64,000 bases of DNA, taken from Streptomyces sp. R33 (GTDB lineage Bacteria; Actinomycetota; Actinomycetes; Streptomycetales; Streptomycetaceae). The stretch spans positions 6,203,501 to 6,267,500 of the forward strand of contig NZ_CP165727.1 of NCBI RefSeq assembly GCF_041200175.1, in the 5' to 3' direction. Below, in pieces: positions 57,389 through 64,000 of this stretch. The notes under the pieces are model-generated. The model had not been told where the DNA came from, did not search any database, and saw only the letters and a program-made list of their open reading frames with translations. The translations under genes were made by a program, and so were the position numbers. Positions within the stretch are counted from its first letter, which is position 1; every line of letters starts with the position of its first letter.

Positions 57389-57402
57389 TCGTTTGGCCGA
57401 AC

Positions 57403-58368
57403 GTGAGCGAGAAGAACGACGGTGCGAACCGCGAAGCGAAACGATCGGCCCGCGAGCGGCTCCAGGCGGAGCGTGAGCGCGAGAAGAAGAGGGAAAAGCG
57501 GCGGCGAACCCTCATCGTGGCGTCGGCCGTGGTGGGCGTCCTCGGCCTGGCGGCCGTCGTCGGCCTGATCGCGGCCAACACCGACAGTGGCGGGTCCGCC
57601 GGGGGAGGCCCGGTGACCGCCCCCTCCGGGGCCACCGGGAAGGACGCGCTCGCCATCCAGACGGGCAAGCCCGAGGCCAAGTCCACGCTGACGGTGTGGG
57701 AGGACTTCCGCTGCCCGGCGTGCAAGTCCTTCGAGACCAACTACCGGGACACGATCCACGACCTGGAGGCCAAGGGGCTGCTCAAGGTCGACTACCACAT
57801 CGTCACCCTGATCGACGGGAACATGGGCGGCAGCGGCTCGCTGAAGGGCGCGAACGCCGCGGCCTGCGCGCAGGACGCCGGGAAGTTCGCGGCGTACCAC
57901 GACGTCCTGTTCGAGAACCAGCCGCAGGAGGTCGACGACGCCTACGGGAACAACGCCAAGCTGCTGGAGCTGGCCGGCAAGGTCGACGGGCTGGACACCC
58001 CCGAGTTCCGCAAGTGCGTCGAGGACGGGACGCACAACAGCTGGGTGAACAAGTCCTTCGAGGCCTTCCGCGCCGGGAAGTTCAAGGGCACCCCGACCGT
58101 GCTGCTGAACGGCAAGGACCTCTTCGCCGACCAGGCCAACCCGATCACCCCGCAGAAGCTCAAGGAGCAGGTGGAGGCCGCTGCGAAGGGCGCCGGCGGC
58201 GCGAGCCCCTCGCCGTCCGCCTCGCCGAGCCCCTCGGCGAAGGGGGCGAAGGGTGCGTCCGCGTCGCCGTCGGCCTCCTCGTCGGCTGCGGCCAAGTCCT
58301 CGTCCACCTCGACGGGGTCGCGGGCCGGCTCGGCCGGGGTCGCGAAGGGGGCCGCGGACACCCCCTGA
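57403..58368 (+). CDS. Second membrane-anchored DsbA-like protein (CPAC)
   Basis: The 321-aa product has the same layout as the minus-strand protein at 29687-30484: a basic cytoplasmic part (about 36 residues), one helix (about 37-57) and a thioredoxin-fold domain with CPAC at residues 104-107 and GTPTVLLNG with the cis-proline. It differs in having two further cysteines (AAACAQDA and FRKCVEDG) and a long low-complexity Ser/Pro/Ala/Lys tail after about residue 245. GTG 57403 is preferred because the upstream frame crosses the trp terminator. Probable role: disulfide exchange on exported proteins, next to lgt. Confidence 0.88.
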   Translation: MSEKNDGANREAKRSARERLQAEREREKKREKRRRTLIVASAVVGVLGLAAVVGLIAANTDSGGSAGGGPVTAPSGATGKDALAIQTGKPEAKSTLTVWEDFRCPACKSFETNYRDTIHDLEAKGLLKVDYHIVTLIDGNMGGSGSLKGANAAACAQDAGKFAAYHDVLFENQPQEVDDAYGNNAKLLELAGKVDGLDTPEFRKCVEDGTHNSWVNKSFEAFRAGKFKGTPTVLLNGKDLFADQANPITPQKLKEQVEAAAKGAGGASPSPSASPSPSAKGAKGASASPSASSSAAAKSSSTSTGSRAGSAGVAKGAADTP

Positions 58369-58445
58369 GTCCCGTCTCGATTTGGCGCCAGGTTGCCGGG
58401 CGGGTTGCGGTCCGCACCGCCCGGCAGGGTAGCGTCGGCACTGCC

Positions 58446-59438
58446 ATGAACCTTGCCTATATCCCCAGCCCGTCGACCGGCGTGATCCATCTCGGACCGA
58501 TCCCGCTGCGCGGCTACGCGTTCTGCATCATCATCGGCGTCTTCGTCGCCGTCTGGCTCGGCAACAAGCGGTGGATCGCGCGCGGCGGAAAGCCGGGCAC
58601 GGTCGCGGACATCGCGGTGTGGGCCGTGCCGTTCGGCCTGATCGGCGGGCGCCTGTACCACGTGATCACCGACTACCAGCTGTACTTCGGCGAGGGCCGC
58701 AACTGGGTCGACGCCTTCAAGATCTGGGAGGGCGGCCTCGGCATCTGGGGGGCCATCGCGCTGGGAGCGGTGGGCGCCTGGATCGGCTGCCGCTTGCGCG
58801 GCATCCCGCTGCCGGCCTGGGCCGACGCCCTGGCCCCCGGTATCGCGCTGGCCCAGGCCTGCGGCCGCTGGGGCAACTGGTTCAACCAGGAGCTGTACGG
58901 GCGGGCCACCGACCTGCCCTGGGCCGTCAAGATCAGCGAGGGCCCCAACCGGGTCGCCGGTACCTACCACCCGACCTTCCTGTACGAGTCGCTGTGGTGC
59001 CTGGGCGTCGCCGCGCTCGTGATCTGGACCGACCGCCGCTTCAGGCTGGGCCACGGCCGGGCCTTCGCCCTGTACGTCGCCGCGTACTGCGTGGGCCGCG
59101 GCTGGATCGAGTACATGCGGGTGGATGAGGCGCACCACATCCTGGGCCTCCGGCTGAACGTGTGGACCTCGATCGTGGTCTTCGTCCTGGCCGTGGTCTA
59201 CCTCGTGCTGTCGGCGAAGCTGCGGCCGGGCCGCGAGGAGGTCGTGGAGCCGGACCGCGGACCCGCGGCGTCCGACCCGGAGACCAAGGCCGACACCGCG
59301 GACGAGGCCAAGGCCGGCGAAACCGAGGACGCGGCGGTGGACGCCGGCGCGGACGCCCCGGCCACTGCCGAGGCCGAGGCCGAGGACTCCGGGCCGAAGC
59401 CCGGCGCCGAGGCTCCGAAGGCCGCCAAGAAGCTCTGA
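58446..59438 (+). CDS. lgt: Prolipoprotein diacylglyceryl transferase
   Basis: Lgt moves diacylglycerol from phosphatidylglycerol to the lipobox cysteine of prolipoproteins. The 330-aa product has seven predicted helices, GLIGGRLYHVITD with the essential histidine, and the family signature GRWGNWFNQELYG at residues 140-152, followed by HPTFLYESLW and GRGWIEYMRVD. After about residue 275 an acidic Ala/Glu/Asp-rich cytoplasmic tail of about 55 residues extends the protein, common in actinobacteria. ATG 58446 begins MNLAYIPSPS. A strong terminator follows. lspA for the next step is at 16759-17319. Confidence 0.96.
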   Translation: MNLAYIPSPSTGVIHLGPIPLRGYAFCIIIGVFVAVWLGNKRWIARGGKPGTVADIAVWAVPFGLIGGRLYHVITDYQLYFGEGRNWVDAFKIWEGGLGIWGAIALGAVGAWIGCRLRGIPLPAWADALAPGIALAQACGRWGNWFNQELYGRATDLPWAVKISEGPNRVAGTYHPTFLYESLWCLGVAALVIWTDRRFRLGHGRAFALYVAAYCVGRGWIEYMRVDEAHHILGLRLNVWTSIVVFVLAVVYLVLSAKLRPGREEVVEPDRGPAASDPETKADTADEAKAGETEDAAVDAGADAPATAEAEAEDSGPKPGAEAPKAAKKL

Positions 59439-59456
59439 CCGGCTCGTCCGGATCAC

Positions 59457-59497
59457 ACGGGAGGGGCGCCGCGCACACCGCGCGGCGCCCCTCCCGT
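59457..59497. terminator. Bidirectional terminator after lgt
   Basis: A perfect 18-bp stem (59457-59474 with 59480-59497) with loop ACACC lies between lgt and the convergent CitE-like gene. Confidence 0.88.
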
Positions 59498-59510
59498 TGC
59501 GCATGGCAGG

Positions 59511-60332
59511 TCAGGACAGGACGGGCGATTCCCGGCGGGCCAGCGCGACGACCCGTTCCGCGCCCGCCAGGACCGCCGGGTCGACGAAGCGGCCGTCCGG
59601 CAGGGCCACCGCGCCCGGGGTGCGGCGGGCGGCCGCGACGATCTCCTCGGCGGCGGTGACCTCCTCCGGGGCGGGCAGGTACGCCCGCTCGATCACCGGC
59701 AGCTGGCGCGGGTGGATCGCCGCCCGGCCCAGGAAGCCCAGTGCCCGGCCGCGCGCGCAGGAGACGGCCAGCGCCTCCAGGTCCCGGATGTCGGGGAAGA
59801 CCGACTGTGCGGGCGGGGCCAGCCCCGCCGCCCGCGCCGCGACCACCACCCGGGAGCGCGGCCAGTCCAGCCCCGCCTCCGCGCTGATGCCCAGATCGGC
59901 GCGCAGGTCCGCCTCGCCGAGGGAGAGCCCGCGCAGGGCGGGGTGCGCGCGGGCGATCTCGTACGCGCGCTCCACGCCCAGCGCCGACTCCAGCATGGCG
60001 TGCAGGGCCACCCCGCCGGTGCGGTCGGCGACCGCGGCGATCTGCTCCGGGGCCGAGATCTTCGGCAGCCGCAGCCCCGCGAGGCCGTGCAGCCCGGTCA
60101 GGGCGCTGAGGTCGGCGCCGGCCCAGGGGGAGTCCAGGGCGTTGACGCGGACGAGGACCGGGACCGCAGGGCGCTCGGCCAGCCGTTCCGCGGTGGCGGC
60201 GCGGGCGTACTCCTTGCGGGAGGCCGACACCGCGTCCTCGAGGTCGACGATGACGGCGTCGGCCCCGGAGCGCAGGGCCTTGGCGACCACCTCCGGGCGG
60301 TCGCCCGGTACGTAGAGCCAGGTCAGGATCAC
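59511..60332 (-). CDS. CitE-like acyl-CoA lyase (HpcH/HpaI aldolase family)
   Basis: The 273-aa TIM-barrel protein has WLYVPGDRPEVVAKALRSGAD, VIVDLEDAVSASRKEYAR with the conserved acidic residues, LRLPKIS and LGEADLRADLGIS, then AIHPRQLPVIE. Stand-alone CitE-like enzymes cleave malyl-, citramalyl- or beta-hydroxyacyl-CoA thioesters with Mg2+. GTG 60332 overlaps the CoA-transferase stop by 4 bp. With that CoA-transferase upstream it could cleave an activated C5 acid such as citramalyl-CoA, but no hydratase gene is present to complete an itaconate route. It is the last gene of a four-gene coupled operon. Confidence 0.87.
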   Translation of the reverse strand: MILTWLYVPGDRPEVVAKALRSGADAVIVDLEDAVSASRKEYARAATAERLAERPAVPVLVRVNALDSPWAGADLSALTGLHGLAGLRLPKISAPEQIAAVADRTGGVALHAMLESALGVERAYEIARAHPALRGLSLGEADLRADLGISAEAGLDWPRSRVVVAARAAGLAPPAQSVFPDIRDLEALAVSCARGRALGFLGRAAIHPRQLPVIERAYLPAPEEVTAAEEIVAAARRTPGAVALPDGRFVDPAVLAGAERVVALARRESPVLS

Positions 60333-61615
60333 AGGGCCCCCTCCATCCGGAGTGCGCTGATCTCGGCCTCGGACAGTCCGAGTTCGGTGAGTACGGCTTC
60401 GGTGTCCGCGCCGTGCGGGCGGCCCGCCCAGCGGATCCCGCCGGGGGTCCCGGACAGCCGGAACAGGACGTTCTGCATCCGGAGCGGGCCGAGTTCGGGG
60501 TCCTCGACCTCGGTGACGGTGTCCAGGGCCGCGAACTGCGGATCGGCCATGACGTCCCGTACGTCGTAGACCCGGGCCACGGCGGCCTCGGCCTCCTCGA
60601 AGGCGGCGACCACGTCGTCGGCCTTGTGGCGCCCGATCCAGCCGCCGACGGCTTCGTCGAGGACGGGCGCGTGGGCGGCCCGGCCCGAGCCGGTCGCGAA
60701 CCAGGGCTCGGCGATCAGCTCGGGACGGCCGACGAGCCGCATGACGCGCTCAGCGATGGACTGCGCCGAGGTCGAGACCGCCAGCCAGCGCCCGTCCGCA
60801 CTGCGGTAGGTGTTCCGCGGGGCGTTGTTGGTGGAACGGTTGCCGGTGCGCGGCTGGACGTAGCCGAGCTGGTCGTACCAGAGCGGGTGCGGGCCCAGCA
60901 CGGTGAGGATCGGCTCGATGATGGCCAGGTCCACCACCTGCCCGTGGCCGGTGCGCTCGCGGCCGGCGAGCGCGGTCATCACCGCGTACGCCGTGGTCAG
61001 CGCGGCGATCGAGTCCGCGAGGCCGAAGGGCGGCAGGGTCGGCGGGCCGTCCGGCTCCCCGGTGATCGCGGCGAAGCCGCTCATCGCCTCGGCGAGGGTG
61101 CCGAAGCCGGGCCGGTGGGCGTACGGGCCCTGCTGGCCGAAGGCCGTGACGCGGGTCAGGATCAGCCGCGGGTTGGCGGCGGACAGCTCGGGCCAGCCCA
61201 GGCCCCACTTCTCGAGGGTTCCGGGACGGAAGTTCTCGATGACCACGTCGGCGGAGGCGGCCAGCCGCAGCAGGGTGTCGCGCCCGCCGGGCGCGGACAG
61301 GTCGAGGGTCATCGTCCGCTTGTTCCGGCCGAGCAGCTTCCACCACAGGCCGACGCCGTCCTTGGCGGGGCCGTGGCCGCGCGAGGGGTCGGGGCGCCGC
61401 GGGTGCTCGACCTTGACGACGTCGGCGCCGAAGTCCCCGAGCAGGGTGGCGGCGAGCGGCCCCGCGAAGAGCGTGGCGAGGTCGAGGACGCGCAGCCCCT
61501 GCAGGGGCCCGGGAGGGCCGCCCGAGTGCGCGGCCGCGGACCGCTCGGGGGGCGCCCCCGCGACGGGCCCGTCCTGGGGCCGGGCCCCTCGGCCCGCGCC
61601 GGTCCCGGAGGTCAC
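60329..61615 (-). CDS. CaiB/BaiF-type class III CoA-transferase
   Basis: The 428-aa protein belongs to CoA-transferase family III, which moves CoA between carboxylic acids through an aspartyl-CoA intermediate. It has LQGLRVLDLATLFAGPLAA, LLGDFGADVVKVEHP, VIENFRPGTLEKWGL, and FGLADSIAALTTAYA with the likely catalytic aspartate, then NTYRSADGRWLAVS. A Pro/Ala/Gly-rich N-terminus of about 35 residues is not part of the fold, so a later start is possible. GTG 61615 overlaps the ribokinase stop, and its own stop overlaps the lyase. The carboxylate substrate is unknown. Confidence 0.88.
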   Translation of the reverse strand: MTSGTGAGRGARPQDGPVAGAPPERSAAAHSGGPPGPLQGLRVLDLATLFAGPLAATLLGDFGADVVKVEHPRRPDPSRGHGPAKDGVGLWWKLLGRNKRTMTLDLSAPGGRDTLLRLAASADVVIENFRPGTLEKWGLGWPELSAANPRLILTRVTAFGQQGPYAHRPGFGTLAEAMSGFAAITGEPDGPPTLPPFGLADSIAALTTAYAVMTALAGRERTGHGQVVDLAIIEPILTVLGPHPLWYDQLGYVQPRTGNRSTNNAPRNTYRSADGRWLAVSTSAQSIAERVMRLVGRPELIAEPWFATGSGRAAHAPVLDEAVGGWIGRHKADDVVAAFEEAEAAVARVYDVRDVMADPQFAALDTVTEVEDPELGPLRMQNVLFRLSGTPGGIRWAGRPHGADTEAVLTELGLSEAEISALRMEGAL

Positions 61616-62607
61616 GACGCGGCTCCGGCGCCGCTGCCGTCCCGCGGACCGGAGCCGCCCCCGGGCGGTGGCGGGGCAGCGGTCCCGGGTGCCGGTGCGG
61701 GACCGGTGGGAGGCCCGGCCAGGGCGGCGGCGTCCGTCTCGGCGCGGGTCGGCATCGAGTCCTGGGCTCCTGGGCGCTGGACCGAGAGCGCCGCCGCCGC
61801 CGACGCCCAGCGCAGCGCCTCCGGCATGGGCCGGTGCTCGCCGAGGGCCACGGCGAGCGCGCCGACGAAGGTGTCCCCGGCGGCGGTGGTGTCCACCGCC
61901 CGGACCCGGGGCGCGGGCACGGTCAGCGGCTCGCGACCGCGGGCGGCGTACAGGGACCCGGCCGCGCCGAGGGTGATGACGACCTCCGGGACCTCGTGGA
62001 GCAGGGCCTCGGCGGCCTGGTACGGGTCGGTGAGGCCGGTCAGGGCGGCGGCCTCGTGTTCGTTGGGGACCAGCAGGTCGGTCGCGGCGAGGAGTTCCGC
62101 GGGCAGCGGCTGGGCGGGGGCCGGGGTGAGGACCGTACGGACGCCGTGGGCGCGGGCTGCGAGCGCGCCGGCGAGCACGGCGGACAGCGGGAGTTCGAGC
62201 TGGAGCAGGAGCGAGTCGGCGGCGCCGATACGGGAGTCGTCACCCGCCTCGAGGCCGGTGACGTGGGCGTTGGCGCCGGGGATGACGATGATGCTGTTGC
62301 CGCCCTCGTCGTCGACGGTGATGTGGGCGGTGCCGCTGGCGCCCTCGACGGTGCGCAGGGCCGCCGTCTCCACCCCGGCCGCGGCGAGCGCGGAGCGCAG
62401 GCGTACGCCGAACCCGTCGGCCCCGACCGCGCCGATCATCACCACCTCCCCGCCGCAGCGGGCGGCGGCGACGGCCTGGTTGGCGCCCTTGCCGCCGGGG
62501 ACGGTGCGGAACCCGCGGCCGGTGACGGTCTCCCCGAGGCGGGGGGCCTTGGGGACGTAGGCGACGAGGTCCATGTTGGTACTGCCGAGCACGGCGATGG
62601 CCGTCAT
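61612..62607 (-). CDS. Ribokinase-like PfkB sugar kinase
   Basis: The 331-aa PfkB kinase has LGSTNMDLVAYVPKAPRLGE, the substrate motif GGKGANQAVAAARCGG at residues 38-53, GASGTAHITVDDEGGNS, PNEHEAAALTG and the anion hole/catalytic base D245 in DTTAAGDTFVGALA. The pattern is that of ribokinase (ribose to ribose 5-phosphate). A Pro/Gly-rich tail of about 40 residues extends the C-terminus. ATG 62607 overlaps the stop of the ADP-ribosylglycohydrolase gene (ATGA). Co-translation suggests it phosphorylates ribose released from ADP-ribose or nucleosides. No rbsABC transporter is nearby. Confidence 0.9.
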   Translation of the reverse strand: MTAIAVLGSTNMDLVAYVPKAPRLGETVTGRGFRTVPGGKGANQAVAAARCGGEVVMIGAVGADGFGVRLRSALAAAGVETAALRTVEGASGTAHITVDDEGGNSIIVIPGANAHVTGLEAGDDSRIGAADSLLLQLELPLSAVLAGALAARAHGVRTVLTPAPAQPLPAELLAATDLLVPNEHEAAALTGLTDPYQAAEALLHEVPEVVITLGAAGSLYAARGREPLTVPAPRVRAVDTTAAGDTFVGALAVALGEHRPMPEALRWASAAAALSVQRPGAQDSMPTRAETDAAALAGPPTGPAPAPGTAAPPPPGGGSGPRDGSGAGAAS

Positions 62608-64000
62608 GGGCGGGCTGCCTCCTGTGCGGTGAGCTGGGCGAGGGTGTCGAAGCCGATGCCGTCGAAGCCGGGGACGGTGGTGGCGAGGCGGTTCTTGAGG
62701 GGGGCGGACCAGCGGTGCGGGACGCCGTCCGGGTCGACGAGTGCGGCGAGGGAGCCGGCGGTCGCGCCGTTGGAGTCGGTGTCCCAGCCGCCGGACACGG
62801 CGCGGCAGACGGAGCGGGTGAAGTCCCCGTCGGCGTGGGTGAGGGCGGCGGCGATCAGGGCGGTGTTGGGGACGGCGTGGACCCAGTGGTAGTGCCCGTA
62901 CCGGGCGTGCAGCCGGTCCACGACGCGGTCGAAGTCGGCGTCGGCGTGCCGGGTGGCCGTGTCGACGGCGTGGCGGACGGCCTCGGCGAGCCGTGAGCGG
63001 GGCGGTACGACGGCCAGTCCGGCCCGGAGCGCGGTGTGGACGTCGGCCCGGCCGCCGGCGGCCTCGGCGATGGCGGCGGCGGCGAAGAGGGCGGCGTAGA
63101 CGCCGTTGCCGGTGTGGGTGAGGACGGCGTCCCGGTGGGCCTGGGCCGCGGCGGCGGCCGGGTCGCCGGGGTTGGTCCAGCCGTGCACGTCGGCCCGGAT
63201 GAGGCCGCCGATCCACTCGCGGAACGGGTTGTGGTGGGTGGCGGTGGCCGGGGGCTCGAGCCCGAGCAGCAGGTTCCGGTACGCGAGGCGCTCGGCGGTG
63301 AAGGTCCGGCCGGCGGGGAGTTCGTCGAGCCAGAGGCGGGCGACGTCGGCGGTGGTGAAGCCCCTGCCGTAGCGGCGCAGCAGGATCAGGTTCAGGAGCG
63401 GGTAGTTGAGGTCGTCGTCCTCGGGGGCGCCGTCGATGTTCTCGGCGAGGGAGGTGGCGGCGGAGCGACGGTTCCAGGGGTGGGCGGCCAGCAGCTCCGC
63501 GGGAACGCCGCGTTCGGTGAACCAGTCGTCCAGGGGCCAGTTCCCTGCGGCCCGGGCCAGCGCCCGGATCCCCTCCAGCGGCAGCTTCTCCACGGGCTTC
63601 CCGAGCACGCACCCCACGGCCCGGCCCGTCCAGGCCCGCTCGAGCCGCTCCCGCAGCCGGGGGTCGACCCGGTGGCCGGGTTCCCGAGCCGGCCCGTCCA
63701 TATCCGAAGCCGGGGGCGAGCCTTCAGCGCGCCGCGCAGCGAGGGCCGGGTCGGCGGGCCGGGGGCCCAAGGGCGGGGTGGGGGAAGGGTGCCCGGGCTC
63801 CCGGCCCGGCGGCGGCACGGCCCAGGTGGCGGTGATGGCGGGCCACGGGGTCGGTTCGTCCCGGGCCGACGGGGAGGGGAGGGCGGCGAGTTCGGTCAGG
63901 AGCCGGGAAGCGAGGGCGCGGAGCTCCGGCGGGGCCGGGGCGGGGGAGGCGCCGGCCCGGCCGGGCGCCGGGTGGCCGCCGGCCGCCAGCCAGGCGCGGT
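62604..64000 (-). CDS. ADP-ribosylglycohydrolase family protein, 5' end outside the window
   Basis: The frame stays open on the minus strand to the right edge, and sequence before the first in-window GTG at 63818 (RAWLAAGGHPAPGRAG at the very edge) resembles the N-terminal region of this Streptomyces family, so the true start is beyond 64000. The visible 464 residues have a Pro/Ala-rich linker, then the ADP-ribosylglycohydrolase core: WTGRAVGCVLGKPVEKLP, acidic metal site PEDDDLNYP and SGGWDTDSNGATAGSLAAL. Enzymes of this family remove ADP-ribose from proteins or small molecules with Mg2+. The stop overlaps the ribokinase ATG by 4 bp, which ties it to sugar salvage. Confidence 0.87.
   Translation of the reverse strand, partial: RAWLAAGGHPAPGRAGASPAPAPPELRALASRLLTELAALPSPSARDEPTPWPAITATWAVPPPGREPGHPSPTPPLGPRPADPALAARRAEGSPPASDMDGPAREPGHRVDPRLRERLERAWTGRAVGCVLGKPVEKLPLEGIRALARAAGNWPLDDWFTERGVPAELLAAHPWNRRSAATSLAENIDGAPEDDDLNYPLLNLILLRRYGRGFTTADVARLWLDELPAGRTFTAERLAYRNLLLGLEPPATATHHNPFREWIGGLIRADVHGWTNPGDPAAAAAQAHRDAVLTHTGNGVYAALFAAAAIAEAAGGRADVHTALRAGLAVVPPRSRLAEAVRHAVDTATRHADADFDRVVDRLHARYGHYHWVHAVPNTALIAAALTHADGDFTRSVCRAVSGGWDTDSNGATAGSLAALVDPDGVPHRWSAPLKNRLATTVPGFDGIGFDTLAQLTAQEAARP

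Noticed and set aside
57322..57402. Longer start for the second DsbA-like protein
   Set aside because: The extra 27 codons run through the trpA terminator hairpin, and GTG 57403 begins the conserved basic segment.
59511..61615. A complete itaconate degradation operon
   Set aside because: A CoA-transferase and a CitE-like lyase are present but no itaconyl-CoA hydratase gene is adjacent, so the pathway assignment stays open.
1..64000. tRNA or rRNA genes, CRISPR arrays, insertion sequences, phage or attachment sites
   Set aside because: No tRNA cloverleaf, spaced direct-repeat array, transposase or integrase frame, or terminal inverted repeats flanking genes were recognised on either strand.

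Overview
The window is a stretch of Streptomyces chromosome. GC content is very high with strong third-position GC bias. GTG starts are common and neighbouring genes often overlap by 4 bp. It carries the actinobacterial dcw order (ftsW-murG-ftsQ-ftsZ-ylmD-ylmE-sepF-ylmG-divIVA), a T-box-controlled eukaryote-like ileS, PriA-type histidine/tryptophan biosynthesis and the Streptomyces small gene trpM. No tRNA or rRNA gene, CRISPR array, insertion sequence or prophage gene was recognised, so this reads as core chromosome with a few less conserved inserts.

Layout. (1) 1-11686, plus strand: peptidoglycan precursor synthesis and division, from the 3' end of murF through mraY, murD, ftsW, murG, ftsQ, ftsZ, pgeF, ylmE, sepF and ylmG to divIVA. 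A strong hairpin closes it. (2) 11835-18805: ileS (minus) with its T-box leader, then a DksA/TraR zinc-finger protein with a long histone-H1-like Lys/Ala tail, lspA, an RluD-type pseudouridine synthase and a GNAT acetyltransferase. (3) 18836-24926: a CPA1 antiporter, a LegB-like nucleotide-sugar 4,6-dehydratase overlapping a second MurG-like glycosyltransferase, and a divergent OmpR-type two-component system with two palindromes between them. (4) 24986-32650: MscS channel, dienelactone-hydrolase-like protein, exported metzincin protease, Tat-exported PhoD, a membrane-anchored DsbA-like protein with a partner membrane protein, and a DUF2252 kinase-fold protein. (5) 32821-43738: dnaE1, a 55-aa polar protein, an NYN-domain protein, an ABC exporter pair, a DUF2567-like membrane protein, a YbaK-type deacylase, a stand-alone LON-domain protein and a large repeat-plus-membrane protein.

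(6) 43864-57296: amino-acid biosynthesis. hisD-hisC-hisB-(55-aa membrane protein)-hisH-priA-ridA-hisF is overlapped or tightly packed. hisI-trpE and three small membrane-protein genes follow, then trpC-trpM-trpB-trpA. No trpF is seen, and PriA is the expected supplier of that isomerase. (7) 57403-59438: a second DsbA-like protein and lgt. With lspA this gives two steps of lipoprotein maturation in the window. (8) 59511-64000, minus strand: ADP-ribosylglycohydrolase (running off the window), ribokinase, class III CoA-transferase and CitE-like lyase, each overlapping the next by 4 bp.

Points most worth a second look: the IleRS active-site motif GAHH in place of HxGH; the LegB-like/MurG-like pair beside a two-component system; the translationally coupled ADP-ribose/ribose/acyl-CoA operon at the right edge; a perfect inverted repeat upstream of hisD; a 27-codon upstream ORF followed by a stem-loop before trpC; and a recurring arrangement of -10-like hexamers 6-8 nt before start codons, suggesting leaderless transcripts. 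All functional calls rest on reading motifs by eye. No database search was run.
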